Shown here: in pieces, positions 46,196 through 55,800 of the stretch
How the letters are laid out: every line of letters starts with the position of its first letter
How positions within the stretch are numbered: the first letter of the stretch is position 1
DNA from: Sphingopyxis sp. UBA6723
GTDB lineage: Bacteria > Pseudomonadota > Alphaproteobacteria > Sphingomonadales > Sphingomonadaceae
Direction: 5' to 3'
Assembly (NCBI RefSeq): GCF_002454115.1
Contig: NZ_DKIH01000009.1
Span: 437,250-501,249, forward strand
Length of the DNA stretch: 64,000 bases
The notes under the pieces: model-generated
Told to the model about the DNA's origin: nothing
Databases searched by the model: none
Seen by the model: the letters and a program-made list of their open reading frames with translations, nothing else
Translations under genes and position numbers: made by a program

Positions 46196-46573
46196 TTACA
46201 GGCGTTTCAGCGCACACAGCTTGTTGCCGTCGGGGTCGCGCAGATAGGCGAGGTACAGCTGGCCAAAGCCGCCTTCGCGGATGCCCGGCGGGTCTTCGAT
46301 GCTGGTGCCGCCCGCGGCAACGCCGGCGTCGTGCCATGCCTTCGCCTGCGCCTCGTCCTCCATCGCAAAGCCGATCGTGCAGCCATTGCCGGCCGTCGCC
46401 GGTTCCCCGTTGATGGGCGGCGTCACCAGGAACAGGCCGCCATTGTGCATATAGATCAGGCGGCCCTTGTCGTCCTGAATCCCCGGCTTGCCGCCAATCG
46501 CCTGGAAGGTCGCATCATAGAATGTCTTGGCTTTGGCCACGTCGTTCGTGCCGACCATATTGTGACTGTACAT
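46196..46573 (-). CDS. VOC family protein
   Basis: A 125-aa vicinal-oxygen-chelate/glyoxalase-fold protein (SHNMVGTNDVAKAKTFYDATFQAIGGKPGI ... GQLYLAYLRDPDGNKLCALKR). It has the paired beta-alpha-beta-beta-beta modules and a terminal Glu/His region. It is probably a small-molecule lyase or binding protein; the specific substrate is unknown. It lies 15 bases upstream of the deacylase gene in the same direction. Confidence 0.85.
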   Translation of the reverse strand: MYSHNMVGTNDVAKAKTFYDATFQAIGGKPGIQDDKGRLIYMHNGGLFLVTPPINGEPATAGNGCTIGFAMEDEAQAKAWHDAGVAAGGTSIEDPPGIREGGFGQLYLAYLRDPDGNKLCALKRL

Positions 46574-46624
46574 CGCTCTCTCCTTTTTTCGTTGCGAATC
46601 GATACCGATCTTGTGCCAGCCTTG

Positions 46625-47485
46625 TCAGCGGAAAACCACCGTCTTGCGGCCGTCGATCAGCACGCGTTGTTCGGCGACCCAGCGCACCGCTTTCGCCAGC
46701 ACCTGCGCCTCGACGTCGCGGCCGATGCGGATCAGATCCTCGACGCTGTCGCGGTGATCGACACGCTCGACCGCCTGTTCGATGATCGGGCCTTCGTCGA
46801 GGTCGCTGGTCACGAAATGCGCCGTCGCGCCGATCAGCTTGACCCCGCGCTCCTGCGCGCGGTGATAGGGTTTGGCGCCCTTGAACCCGGGCAGGAAGCT
46901 GTGGTGGATATTGATGCAGCGCCCCGCGAGTTTCCCCGACATATCCTGCGACAACACCTGCATATAGCGCGCCAGCACCAGATAGTCGGCGCCGCTGCGC
47001 GCCATCAGATCAAGGATGCGCGCTTCCTGTTCGGCGCGATTGGCGTCGCTGACCGGGAAATGGTGGAACGGCACCCCATGCCATTCGCTCAGCCGCCGCT
47101 GATGCTCGTGGTTCGAAACCACCGCGACGATATCGATCGCGAGATTGCCGGTCGACCAGCGGTGGAGCAGGTCATTGAGGCAATGGCTGCCCTGCGACAC
47201 CGCGATGACAAAGCGCGGTTTGGCGGCGCTGTCGCTGATCCGCGCGTCCATCGCGAAACGCTCGACGATCGGCACGAACGCCGCCTGTACGCCCGCCAGC
47301 CCCTCGGGGAAGCGCGGCCCGGCGCCGCGAAAGGCGACACGCATGAAGAAACGCCCCGAACCAAGGTCGGCATATTGCTGGCTGTCGAGGATGAAGCCGT
47401 CGCGCTCCGCGAGCAGCCCGGTCACCGCGGCGACGATGCCGACCGCATCGACGCAGCTGAAGGTCAGGACATAAGGTCCGGTCAA
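46625..47485 (-). CDS. purU: formyltetrahydrofolate deformylase
   Basis: A 286-aa PurU. The N-terminal ACT-like domain (VLTFSCVDAVGIVAAVTGLLAERDGFILDSQQYAD) precedes a formyl-transferase-type domain with FHHFPVSDANRAEQEARILDL, NIHHSFLPGFKGAKPYHRA and TSDLDEGPIIEQAVERVDH. It hydrolyses 10-formyl-THF to formate and THF. TTG 47485 has a GGAGG ribosome site; the longer frame upstream is repeat-derived. With frmA and fghA it balances C1 units. Confidence 0.93.
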   Translation of the reverse strand: MTGPYVLTFSCVDAVGIVAAVTGLLAERDGFILDSQQYADLGSGRFFMRVAFRGAGPRFPEGLAGVQAAFVPIVERFAMDARISDSAAKPRFVIAVSQGSHCLNDLLHRWSTGNLAIDIVAVVSNHEHQRRLSEWHGVPFHHFPVSDANRAEQEARILDLMARSGADYLVLARYMQVLSQDMSGKLAGRCINIHHSFLPGFKGAKPYHRAQERGVKLIGATAHFVTSDLDEGPIIEQAVERVDHRDSVEDLIRIGRDVEAQVLAKAVRWVAEQRVLIDGRKTVVFR

Positions 47486-47520
47486 ATGTTTCCTCCCACC
47501 CCAACAGGGCTCTCTGACGG

Positions 47521-47678
47521 CCTCTCCCATCGGGAGAGGCAACGAGACTTGGCAGCTTGCTGCCTAGTCGCAGTGGTGAGGGGTTCGGCCCGGTCGATGG
47601 ACCTCAACCCCTCATCCAACTCCGCCTAACCGGCACAGCCGGTAAGGCTCCATAACCTTCTCCCAATGGGAGAAGGGA
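47521..47678. repeat. intergenic inverted repeat (ctctccc..gcagcttgctg family)
   Basis: Outer arms (cctctcccatcgggagagg and cttctcccaatgggagaag) and inner gcagcttgctgc-type hairpins make up a 158-base element between frmA and purU. The same sequence parts (gagacttg.cagcttgctg, tagtcgcag.gg) recur at 51664. Confidence 0.8.
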
Positions 47679-47687
47679 GCAACGTCC

Positions 47688-48800
47688 TCAGTAAACCACC
47701 ACGCTGCGAATGCTCTCGCCCGCATGCATCAAATCGAACCCCTTGTTGATCTCCTCGAGCCCCATGACGTGGGTGATCATCGGATCGATCTCGATCTTGC
47801 CGGTCATATACATGTCGACGATCTTCGGCACATCGGTGCGCCCCTTGGCGCCGCCGAACGCGGTGCCGCGCCAGTTGCGCCCGGTGACGAGCTGGAACGG
47901 GCGCGTCGCGATTTCCTTGCCCGCCTCGGCGACGCCGATGATGATCGAGGTGCCCCAGCCGCGGTGGCAGGCTTCCAATGCGGTGCGCATCACTTCGGTA
48001 TTGCCCGTGGCATCGAAGGTATAATCGGCGCCGCCGTCGGTCAGCTGGACGATCGCGGCGACCGTGTCTTCGCGGCTCATGCCCCGGGTGTTGAGGAAGT
48101 CGGTCATGCCGAACTTGCGGCCCCATTCCTCTCGGGTTGCGTTGATGTCGACGCCGATGATCTGCTTCGCCCCCGCGAGGCGTGCGCCCTGGATCACGTT
48201 GAGCCCGATACCGCCCAGCCCGAACACCACGACATTGTCGCCGACCTGGACCTTCGCGGTGTTGATCACTGCGCCGACCCCGGTGGTCACGCCGCAGCCA
48301 ATGTAGCAGCTCGACTGGAACGGCGCGTCTTCGCGGATCTTTGCGACCGCAATCTCGGGCAGCACGGTGAAGTTCGAGAAAGTCGAGCAGCCCATATAAT
48401 GGAAGATCGGCTGACCCTTGTAGCTGAACCGCGTCGTGCCGTCGGGCATCAGCCCCTTGCCCTGCGTCGCGCGGATCGCGGTGCAGAGGTTGGTCTTGCC
48501 GCTGAGGCAGCTTTTGCACTGGCGGCATTCGGGGGTGTAGAGCGGGATCACATGGTCGCCGGGAACGACGCTGGTGACGCCCGCGCCAACCTCGCGCACA
48601 ATGCCCGCGCCCTCATGGCCAAGCACGCTCGGGAAGATGCCCTCGCTGTCGAAACCGTCGAGCGTGTAGGCGTCGGTGTGGCAGATGCCCGTCGCCATGA
48701 TCTCGACCAGCACCTCGCCCGCCTTCGGGCCTTCGAGGTCGAGTTCGACGATTTCGAGCGGCTTCTTCGCTTCGAACGCAACGGCGGCACGGGTTTTCAT
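47688..48800 (-). CDS. frmA: S-(hydroxymethyl)glutathione dehydrogenase / class III alcohol dehydrogenase
   Basis: A 370-aa zinc-dependent dehydrogenase. The catalytic zinc ligands are C40 (CHTDAY) and H62 (GHE); the structural zinc ligands are C92, C95, C98 and C106. Class III features include [18 protein letters not shown] and [29 protein letters not shown]. It oxidises the glutathione adduct of formaldehyde to S-formylglutathione, the substrate of FghA. The start is ATG 48800; the nine upstream codons are not conserved. Confidence 0.95.
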   Translation of the reverse strand: MKTRAAVAFEAKKPLEIVELDLEGPKAGEVLVEIMATGICHTDAYTLDGFDSEGIFPSVLGHEGAGIVREVGAGVTSVVPGDHVIPLYTPECRQCKSCLSGKTNLCTAIRATQGKGLMPDGTTRFSYKGQPIFHYMGCSTFSNFTVLPEIAVAKIREDAPFQSSCYIGCGVTTGVGAVINTAKVQVGDNVVVFGLGGIGLNVIQGARLAGAKQIIGVDINATREEWGRKFGMTDFLNTRGMSREDTVAAIVQLTDGGADYTFDATGNTEVMRTALEACHRGWGTSIIIGVAEAGKEIATRPFQLVTGRNWRGTAFGGAKGRTDVPKIVDMYMTGKIEIDPMITHVMGLEEINKGFDLMHAGESIRSVVVY

Positions 48801-48865
48801 GGCGGGTCTCCTTCTCGGCGCTCCCAATCAGGCAAATGGGGCGGCAATGCAAGATGCCTCCCGAT

Positions 48866-49024
48866 CCTCCCTGCGGCGAAGCCGTGGGGAGGTGGCAGCG
48901 CGAAGCGCTGACGGAGGGGCTTTGGCGCTGCCGTCGCCGCCCCTCCACCACTCATCTGCGATGAGCGGTCCCGCTGGCGCTGTTCGCCGTCTGCGACTCC
49001 CCCACGGCTTCGCCACAGGGAGGA
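48866..49024. repeat. intergenic repeat (cctccctgcggcgaagccgtgggg family)
   Basis: A 159-base element with outer arms cctccctg..gcgaagccgtgggg / cccacggcttcgccacagggagg. Central modules are ggtggcagcgcgaagcgctgacgga and cccctccaccact. A sister copy lies at 50810. It lies in the 559-base gap between frmA and the sdaA stop, which holds no credible gene. Confidence 0.82.
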
Positions 49025-49041
49025 TTGGCTCGGTGCTTCGC

Positions 49042-49168
49042 CCTAAAGCCACAAAAGCCCCGCATGCGCGCATCGAATTTGTGCCCTTTGTGGCTTTAGC
49101 AGCTCGGGCGTCGGTCCTTAAGGAGACAAAAGATACGGACGCACAGCGCAAAACTGTCTCCTTTGTCG
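49042..49168. repeat. two imperfect stem-loops in gene-free spacer
   Basis: The first stem pairs ctaaagccacaaa (49042-49054) with tttgtggctttag (49087-49099); the second pairs ggagaca with tgtctcc about 35 bases later. Both stems read like degraded palindromes of one small family. No coding sequence is supported here. Confidence 0.55.
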
Positions 49169-49268
49169 CTTTAAGCAAAGGCGTGAACATCGACGAGGTC
49201 AAAGAGCCGGACCATAGGCTGGCACAGCGAAATAATGTAGGAAAGCGCTATTTGCAGCCCCCCACTTT

Positions 49269-49341
49269 CGTCACCCCGGACTTGATCCGGGGTCCATGAT
49301 TTCGTCGCCGCAATGGACCCCGGATCAAGTCCGGGGTGACG
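49269..49341. repeat. REP-like palindrome (gtcaccccggac family)
   Basis: A nearly perfect inverted repeat: the left arm cgtcaccccggacttgatcc and the right arm ggatcaagtccggggtgacg. It matches the element at 17125 and lies just downstream of the sdaA stop. Confidence 0.85.
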
Positions 49342-49359
49342 ATGGAGGAAACGGGGCTA

Positions 49360-50739
49360 TCAACACTCCACCACGCTAACCGCCAGCCCGCCCTTCGATG
49401 TTTCCTTATACTTGTCGCGCATATCGCGCCCCGTCTGCAGCATCGTCGCGATTACCGTGTCGAGGCTCACCACATGCGTGCCGTCGCCGATCATCGCGAT
49501 GCGGCTCGCGTCGATTGCCTTGATCGATCCCATCGCGTTGCGCTCGATGCACGGGATTTGCACCAGCCCGCCGATCGGGTCGCAGGTGAGCCCGAGGTTA
49601 TGCTCCATGCCGATCTCGGCGGCATTTTCGACCTGTGCGTTCGTCCCGCCGAGCGCGGCGGTCAGCCCCGCCGCCGCCATCGAACAGGCGACGCCGACCT
49701 CGCCCTGGCACCCGACCTCGGCGCCCGAGATGCTGGCGTTGCGTTTGTAGAGCGCGCCGACCGCGCCCGCGGCGAGCAGGAAGGTGCGGACCCCCGCGTC
49801 GTCGCCGCGATAGCCGCGGCGGTAGAAGCGGATAACCGCGGGGATGATCCCCGCAGCACCGTTGGTCGGCGCAGTGACGACCTTGCCGCCCGCGGCGTTC
49901 TCCTCGTTCACCGCCATCGCCCACAGGTTGATCCAATCCATCATCGCGAGCGGGTCGGTCAGATTCTGTTCGTGGCGGTTGCGGATGTCGGCGGCGATCT
50001 GCGGTGCGCGGCGCTTGACCTTCAGCCCGCCGGGCAGGATCCCGGTGCTTGAGCAGCCCGCATCGATCGAGGCGTCCATCGCGCTTGCGATTGCGTCGAG
50101 CCCCGCCTCGACCTCGGCCAGCGGGCGGTGGACGAGTTCGTTTTCGAGCATCATCTCGGCAAAGCTCTTGCCCGACGCGGCGCCCATGCTGAGCAGGTCG
50201 GCGCCCGAGGTGAAAGCGAAGGGCAGTTCGACCTCGTCCTCCGCTCCGCGGCTGTTGCGTCCCGCCTCGTCCTCGTCGACGACGAAGCCGCCGCCGATCG
50301 AAAAATACATCCGCTTGGCAAGGATTTCGCCGTCGGCGTCGCGCGCATTAAAGCTGACTGCATTGCTGTGGAACGGCTGGCGCTGGCGCATCTGGAAATG
50401 CAGGTCACGGGCGGGCTGGAAGCGAACGCGCTGGCGGCCCAGCAGGTAGAGGAAGCCTTCGCTGGTCGCGCGGTCCCAATGCGCCTTGATCGCGGCGAGG
50501 CTGGTGCTCGCGGGAATCTCGCCCGCCAGACCTGCAATGATTGCAGTGTCGGCGGCGTGCCCCTTGCCGGTCAGCGCGAGCGAGCCGTAGAGATCGGCTT
50601 CGACATGTACCGTCCGATCGAAGAGATTTTGCTCGTCAAGCCAGACGGTGAAACGGCGGGCCGCGACCATCGGGCCAACGGTGTGCGAGCTAGAGGGGCC
50701 GACACCGATTTTGAAGAGTTCGAAGAGGCTGATGGTCAT
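49360..50739 (-). CDS. sdaA: L-serine ammonia-lyase, iron-sulfur dependent
   Basis: A 459-aa single-chain L-serine dehydratase (SdaA/SdaB type) making pyruvate and ammonia. The N-terminal domain starts [22 protein letters not shown]; the [4Fe-4S] cysteines lie in [33 protein letters not shown] and [25 protein letters not shown] 50739 is the conserved start. It is flanked by repeats on both sides and read as a single gene. Confidence 0.95.
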   Translation of the reverse strand: MTISLFELFKIGVGPSSSHTVGPMVAARRFTVWLDEQNLFDRTVHVEADLYGSLALTGKGHAADTAIIAGLAGEIPASTSLAAIKAHWDRATSEGFLYLLGRQRVRFQPARDLHFQMRQRQPFHSNAVSFNARDADGEILAKRMYFSIGGGFVVDEDEAGRNSRGAEDEVELPFAFTSGADLLSMGAASGKSFAEMMLENELVHRPLAEVEAGLDAIASAMDASIDAGCSSTGILPGGLKVKRRAPQIAADIRNRHEQNLTDPLAMMDWINLWAMAVNEENAAGGKVVTAPTNGAAGIIPAVIRFYRRGYRGDDAGVRTFLLAAGAVGALYKRNASISGAEVGCQGEVGVACSMAAAGLTAALGGTNAQVENAAEIGMEHNLGLTCDPIGGLVQIPCIERNAMGSIKAIDASRIAMIGDGTHVVSLDTVIATMLQTGRDMRDKYKETSKGGLAVSVVEC

Positions 50740-50809
50740 GGCGGCGCTATAGGGGCGGCGCCGTCGTGACGATAGATACCCGTTCAAATTTCGCTACGGC
50801 TCTGGGAAA

Positions 50810-50940
50810 TCCTCCCTGTCGCGCAGCGATGGGGAGGTGGCAGCGCGAAGCGCTGACGGAGGGCTTTGGCGCAACGTCGCGGCCCCTCCACCACTTGCTT
50901 CGCAAGCGGTCCCCCTCCCCATGGCTTCGCCACAGGGAGG
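50810..50940. repeat. intergenic repeat (cctccctg..gcgatgggga family)
   Basis: Sister copy of the element at 48866, with the same modules (ggtggcagcgcgaagcgctgacgga, cccctccaccact, atggcttcgccacagggagg). It lies between sodB and sdaA and leaves little room for other signals. Confidence 0.82.
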
Positions 50941-50949
50941 AACATAGCC

Positions 50950-51564
50950 TTACGCGGGATAGGTCCAGGTCGTATCGCGCGCGAAATTCTCGGCCGCAAA
51001 GTCCCAGTTGAGCAGCTCATCGACCACTGCGTCGACATAGGCGGGACGCAGATTCTTGCGGTCGATATAATAGGCATGTTCCCACACATCGATGACGACC
51101 AGCGGCTTGATCCCGAGGGTAAGCTCGGTCCCGGCATCATGCGTGTCGGTGACCGACAGCGTGCCGTCGCGCGAGACGAGCCAGGCCCAGCCCGATGCGA
51201 AATGATTGACCGCGGTTTCCTTGAGCTTCTTTTTCAGATCATCGAGAGACCCGAAATCGCGCTCGATCGCGGCGAGCAAGTCGCCCTCGGGCGCGGTCTT
51301 GTCCGGGCTCAGACTTTCCCAGTAAAAGGCGTGGTTCCACGACTGGGCGGCGTTGTTGAATAGCCCTTTATTGCCCGCGCCCTCGGCATGGTGGACGATT
51401 TCTTCGAGCGGCTTGTCGGCGAGTTCGGTGCCGGTGATCGCCGCATTGACCTTGTCGACATAGGCCTTGTGATGCTTGCCATGGTGCGTCGCCAGCGTGT
51501 CGGCCGAAATATGCGGTTCCAGCGCGTCCTGAGCGTATGGCAGGGGCGGATGGGCGATGGTCAT
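50950..51564 (-). CDS. sodB: superoxide dismutase, iron type
   Basis: A 204-aa Fe/Mn superoxide dismutase. Metal ligands lie in HISADTLATHHGKHH, NHAFYW and DVWEHAYYID. The segment GLFNNAAQSWNHAFYW carries the Gln next to the active site typical of the iron form. It has no signal peptide, so it acts in the cytoplasm. ATG 51564 is the conserved start (MTIAHPPLPYAQDALEPH). Confidence 0.95.
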   Translation of the reverse strand: MTIAHPPLPYAQDALEPHISADTLATHHGKHHKAYVDKVNAAITGTELADKPLEEIVHHAEGAGNKGLFNNAAQSWNHAFYWESLSPDKTAPEGDLLAAIERDFGSLDDLKKKLKETAVNHFASGWAWLVSRDGTLSVTDTHDAGTELTLGIKPLVVIDVWEHAYYIDRKNLRPAYVDAVVDELLNWDFAAENFARDTTWTYPA

Positions 51565-51663
51565 GGCAGTCTCCATTATGTTTATCAGAGGGGATTAGGG
51601 CTTAAACTCGGTATCGGCGGGTGGGGTTGCAAGGTTTGGGCGGGGAATTTTTCTTCATTCAAG

Positions 51664-51790
51664 CCCTCCCCTTCAGGGGAGGGCAGCGAGACTTGCCAGC
51701 TTGCTGGCGTAGTCGCAGCGGGTGGGGTCCATCGGCTTTGCGCCACGCCGACAGACCCCACCCCAACCCCTCCCCTGAAGGGGAGGGGCT
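51664..51790. repeat. intergenic inverted repeat (ccctccccttcaggggagggc family)
   Basis: Perfect outer arms (cctccccttcaggggaggg and the same at the right end) around cagcgagacttgccagcttgctggcgtagtcgcagcgggtgggg and its partner. Same family as the element at 47521. It fills most of the 230 bases between ligase and sodB. Confidence 0.85.
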
Positions 51791-51794
51791 CATT

Positions 51795-53363
51795 TCACGT
51801 CACCATCGCCAGCAACGTCGCTATCCGATCCGCCTCGTCGGCGGGCTTGTCGCGGCGGATTCGCGAGATGCGCGGGAAGCGCATGGCGAGGCCTGACTTG
51901 TGGCGCTTGCTGCTGTGGATCGAATCGAAGGCGACCTCTAGCACCAGCGACTTTTCCACCTCACGCACCGGGCCAAAGCGATTAAGGGTGTTGTCGCGGA
52001 CGAACTTGTCGAGCCATTTCAGCTCCTCGTCGGTGAACCCCGAATAGGCTTTGCCGACCGGCAGCAGCTCCCCATCCTCGCTCCAGCAACCGAAGGTATA
52101 ATCCGAATAGAAACTCGCGCGGCGCCCGTTGCCGCGCTGGGCGTACATCATCACGCAATCGGCGGTGAGCGGGTCGCGTTTCCATTTATACCAGAGGCCG
52201 GCGCGGCGCCCGGCCACATAAGGCGCATCGCGGCGTTTCAACATCACGCCCTCGATCGCGGCATCGCGCGCACCCGCGCGGCGCGTGGCGAGATCGTCGA
52301 AATCGTCCGCGTCGATCACCTGCGACAGGTCGAAATGGCTGTCGGCAAGGCGCGGTACGAAGGCTTCCAACTGCCGCCGCCGCTCGGTCCACGGCAGCGG
52401 GCGCAGGTCGTTGCCGTCGACCGCGAGCAGATCGTAAACGCGCACGAACGCCGGGGATTCGGCGAGCATTTTCTTCGACACTGTCTTGCGCCCGAGCCGT
52501 TGTTGCAGCGCGTTGAAGCTCGCCGCCTCGCCGCCCTGCGCATCGCCGCGCACCAGCAATTCGCCGTCGATCACCGCATCCTGATCGAACGCCGCGACCA
52601 GTTCGGGAAACGCAGCACTGATCTCCTCGCCGCCGCGGCTGTAGATGCGCGTCTGTCCGCCCACATGGACGATCTGGACGCGGATGCCGTCCCATTTCCA
52701 CTCGGCGGCAAAATCGGCGAGATCGACGGTCGCCTCTTCCAGCGGATGCGCGAGCATGAAGGGGCGGAAGAAGGCGACGTCCTTGAGGTCGGGCCGCTCC
52801 GCCCTGCCCTCGCCCCATGCGAACAGCGGCGCATAGGGCGGCGCGATCGCGTGCCACAGCTCCTCGACATCGTCGACGGGCACGTCGAACGCCTGCGCGA
52901 ACGCCTGTTTCGCGAGCCGCGCCGACACGCCGACGCGCATGCCGCCGAGCGCGAGCTTAAGCAGGGCATAGCGGCCATCGGCGTCAAGGCGGTCGAGGAG
53001 CGACGCGAGGATCGCGGGGGCGGTGGCGCGGGTGGCGGTGGACAGGGTGTCGACCGCGGCCGCCACCGTCAGGTCTGCTTGTGCGCCCGGTGCGTCGGGC
53101 CACAGCAGCGCCGCGGTCTCGGCCGTATCGCCAACGAAGTGCCGCGACAGCCGGAACAATTCCTCATCGACCCGCGTCGCCAGCAAGGTCCGCACCATCG
53201 CCGATTTCACCGCCGAAAAATCGAGGCTCTCGGTCAGCGCCGCGATCGCCCAGCCACGATCGGGGTCGGGGGTGTGCTTGAGGTAATCGGCGATGAGCGC
53301 CAGTTTGCTGTTGCGCGAACGCGTATAGATCAGCCGGTCGATCAGCGCGGCGAAGGCCTTCAC
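51795..53363 (-). CDS. ATP-dependent DNA ligase
   Basis: A 522-aa ATP-dependent DNA ligase of the bacterial type that accompanies an MBL-fold exonuclease. An N-terminal alpha-helical DNA-binding domain (about residues 1-195) is followed by the nucleotidyltransferase domain with the adenylated Lys in EWKWDGIR (near residue 220), then VIDGELLV, EGVMLKRRDAPYVAGRRAGLWYKWKR and an OB domain (about 420-522). It seals nicks in repair rather than replication. GTG 53363 overlaps the exonuclease stop by 4 bases; last gene of the repair operon. Confidence 0.93.
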   Translation of the reverse strand: MKAFAALIDRLIYTRSRNSKLALIADYLKHTPDPDRGWAIAALTESLDFSAVKSAMVRTLLATRVDEELFRLSRHFVGDTAETAALLWPDAPGAQADLTVAAAVDTLSTATRATAPAILASLLDRLDADGRYALLKLALGGMRVGVSARLAKQAFAQAFDVPVDDVEELWHAIAPPYAPLFAWGEGRAERPDLKDVAFFRPFMLAHPLEEATVDLADFAAEWKWDGIRVQIVHVGGQTRIYSRGGEEISAAFPELVAAFDQDAVIDGELLVRGDAQGGEAASFNALQQRLGRKTVSKKMLAESPAFVRVYDLLAVDGNDLRPLPWTERRRQLEAFVPRLADSHFDLSQVIDADDFDDLATRRAGARDAAIEGVMLKRRDAPYVAGRRAGLWYKWKRDPLTADCVMMYAQRGNGRRASFYSDYTFGCWSEDGELLPVGKAYSGFTDEELKWLDKFVRDNTLNRFGPVREVEKSLVLEVAFDSIHSSKRHKSGLAMRFPRISRIRRDKPADEADRIATLLAMVT

Positions 53364-54373
53364 ACCTCTTCCTCCAGATCGCGGCCGACCAGATGCAGTG
53401 CGCGCGCTGTCCGCTGATGCAATTCGCACCAGCGCAGCAGGCCATCCTCGCTGCCATGCGTGATCCACGTCTCCTTGGGGTTCACCTGCGAAATCGTCGT
53501 CGTCAGCTCGTCCCAATCGGCATGGTCCGAAATCACCAGCGGCAGTTCAACCATCCGCTGCCGCGCGCGCTGGCGCACGCGCATCCACCCCGACGCCATC
53601 GCCGTCACCGGATCGGGCAATCGCCGCGACCAGCGATCGTTGAGCGCCGAGGGCGGCGCGACGATGATCTGCCCCGCCATTGCGGCCTTGTCGGTCTCGC
53701 TCACCAAGCGCAGCTCGCCCAGATCGACGCCATGCGCCGCATAGAGCGCGCACATTTTTTCCATCGCACCGTGGATGTAGATCGGCGCATCCCATCCGGC
53801 GGCGCGCAGCTCCGCCATCACCCGCTGCGCCTTGCCCAGCGCATAGGCACCGACGAGCACGCAGCGATCGGGCTCGGCGCGCACCGCGCCGATCAGCTTG
53901 CCGATCTCGTCGGAGGTTGGAGGGTGGCGGAACACCGGCAGGCCAAAGGTCGCCTCGGTGATGAAGATGTCGCACGGCACGACTTCGAAGGGCGCGCAGG
54001 TCGGGTCGGGCCGGCGCTTGTAATCGCCGGTGATGACGATCCGTTCGCCCGCATATTCCATCAAAATCTGCGCACTGCCCAGCACATGCCCCGCGGGATG
54101 AAAGCTGAAGCGCACCCCGCCGCGCTCGAACCCGTCGCCATAGGGAAACGCCTGATTACGGCTCGCCTCGACATCGACGCCATAACGCAGCGCCATGATC
54201 GCCAGCGTTTCGGGGGTTGCGAACACCGCGCCATGGCCGCTGCGCGCATGGTCGGCGTGGCCATGGGTGACCGCAGCGCGTTCGACGGGGCGCGACGGAT
54301 CGATCCACAGGTCGGCGGGCTTCACATAGAGCCCGTGCGGGTGCGGTTCGAGCCAAGGCTTTGGCTTGGCCAT
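53360..54373 (-). CDS. ligase-associated MBL-fold DNA exonuclease
   Basis: A 337-aa metallo-beta-lactamase/beta-CASP protein of the ligase-associated exonuclease family. Metal ligands are in THGHADHARSGHG (near residue 40) with later His/Asp in HPAGHVLGSAQILMEYAGERIVITGDYKRRPDP and DHADWDELT. The chromosomal order ligase-exonuclease with overlapping ends supports joint end-processing and sealing. Its start shares one base with the stop of the UdgX gene. Confidence 0.93.
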   Translation of the reverse strand: MAKPKPWLEPHPHGLYVKPADLWIDPSRPVERAAVTHGHADHARSGHGAVFATPETLAIMALRYGVDVEASRNQAFPYGDGFERGGVRFSFHPAGHVLGSAQILMEYAGERIVITGDYKRRPDPTCAPFEVVPCDIFITEATFGLPVFRHPPTSDEIGKLIGAVRAEPDRCVLVGAYALGKAQRVMAELRAAGWDAPIYIHGAMEKMCALYAAHGVDLGELRLVSETDKAAMAGQIIVAPPSALNDRWSRRLPDPVTAMASGWMRVRQRARQRMVELPLVISDHADWDELTTTISQVNPKETWITHGSEDGLLRWCELHQRTARALHLVGRDLEEEV

Positions 54374-55800
54374 CAGGCGGCCAGTTCGCGAACGCGCGCC
54401 AGATCGGCAACGAACGCCGCGCGCTCCTCGGCGGCGCGCGCCCGGTCGGGCAGGCGCAACAAGAACGAGGGATGAATCGTCGCGATCAGCTTCGTACCTC
54501 TGCCAAGTTCATGCACCGCGCCGCGGATCGACGCGATGCTCATGCTTTTGCCCGTCACCCCGCGCAGCGCGCTGCCGCCAAGGGTCACAATCAGGTTGGG
54601 CTGGACCAGCGCGCGTTCCTTGTCGAGCCACCAGCGGCAGATGTCGATTTCGCCCGCCGTCGGGTTCTGATGCAGCCGCCGCTTGCCGCGCGGCTCGAAT
54701 TTGAAATGCTTGACCGCGTTGGTCAGGAACAATCGCTGTCGATCGAGACCGGCTTCCTCCAGCGCCTCGTTGAGCACCTGTCCCGCGGGGCCGACAAAGG
54801 GCCGTCCTTCCAGATCTTCCCGGTCGCCGGGCTGCTCGCCGACCAGCATGATGCGCGCCGCCGCCGGGCCTTCGCCGACCACCGCCTGCGTCGCGTGGCA
54901 GTGCAGCGGGCAGCGCGTACAGCCATGCACCGCGCGGGCGAGCTCATCCAGCGTGTCGATGTCGTCGGTCAGGGCCAGAGCTTCAGGCACGCGGGTTCGC
55001 CATTTGTCGGTTTGCGGGTTCGCAAGCGAAACGGCGGTCTCGCGCATCCGTTCCACCCGTGCCGCGGCGCCCGCGAGCAGCGGCGCAATATCCTGCGCCT
55101 CGGGCAGGTTCTTCCAATATTTCTTGGGCATTTCGGCGCGCATCGCGTCGATCTTGACGCGGGCGGGGTTGAAGATCGCGCCATAGTAGGTGCGCCACTG
55201 TTCCTCGACGACATCGCTGTCGGGTACCTCGTCTTTTGTCCCACCCGCTCGATAAGTCAGCTTCTCGTCGTGCCAGATCGCCCGCGCGTCGGGGGTGACG
55301 ATCGCCCAGTCCATGCCGTAAAAACGGCGCTGAAAGAAGGGCGCGGTCAGCCGAAGAATATGGTGGTCGGGTTCGAACCAGGCCGCAAACCGCTCGCGCC
55401 CCGCTTCCTCCCCCAATCGGCGGAAGCGCACAAAGGCGTGCATCTTGTGAATGTCGCGGCGGATCGCCTTGTCGGTCTTGCTGAGCCAGTCGATATCCGG
55501 GTCGGTGCGCCGCGCCAGCAGCTGCCGGTCGCGCAACGCGCGCCAAACGATGCGGTACAGCCGTGCGGGTACACTGGCATCGCGGTGACAGATCGCCCGG
55601 TCGGCCATCGCAAGCAATTCGCGCGGCAGCGATATCGCAGCTCCCGATGCGAGCGGCGCATCGTCACTGAACAGCGACGCACCCTCGTCGGCGCCGCGCC
55701 AGCTCACATCCTCGGGCCGCACGCCATCGGCCAGCAAGGCGCGGGCCGCGTCGCGCCATTCGGCAAAGTCGCCGGGACGGGCGAGCACAACCTCCCTCAT
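54373..55800 (-). CDS. udgX: UdgX family uracil-DNA binding protein fused to DUF4130 domain
   Basis: A 475-aa fusion. The N-terminal half (about residues 1-250, with FRRLGEEAGRERFAAWFEPDHHILRLTAPFFQRRF) is a DUF4130 domain. The C-terminal half (about 285-475) is UdgX: Fe-S-type Cys in CTRCPLHC, GEQPGDREDLEGRPFVGPAGQVL, and the UdgX-specific loop KRRLHQNP. His377 in that loop is the residue that in known UdgX forms a covalent bond to the abasic site after uracil excision. The final ATIHPSFLLRLPD is the HPS-type leucine-loop motif. It overlaps the radical SAM gene by 4 bases. Confidence 0.93.
   Translation of the reverse strand: MREVVLARPGDFAEWRDAARALLADGVRPEDVSWRGADEGASLFSDDAPLASGAAISLPRELLAMADRAICHRDASVPARLYRIVWRALRDRQLLARRTDPDIDWLSKTDKAIRRDIHKMHAFVRFRRLGEEAGRERFAAWFEPDHHILRLTAPFFQRRFYGMDWAIVTPDARAIWHDEKLTYRAGGTKDEVPDSDVVEEQWRTYYGAIFNPARVKIDAMRAEMPKKYWKNLPEAQDIAPLLAGAAARVERMRETAVSLANPQTDKWRTRVPEALALTDDIDTLDELARAVHGCTRCPLHCHATQAVVGEGPAAARIMLVGEQPGDREDLEGRPFVGPAGQVLNEALEEAGLDRQRLFLTNAVKHFKFEPRGKRRLHQNPTAGEIDICRWWLDKERALVQPNLIVTLGGSALRGVTGKSMSIASIRGAVHELGRGTKLIATIHPSFLLRLPDRARAAEERAAFVADLARVRELAA

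Noticed and set aside
48828..49202. Minus-strand ORF of 124 codons in the gene-free spacer upstream of frmA
   Set aside because: It is built from palindromic repeat sequence (PVAKPWG-type translation of the repeat) with no conserved domain.
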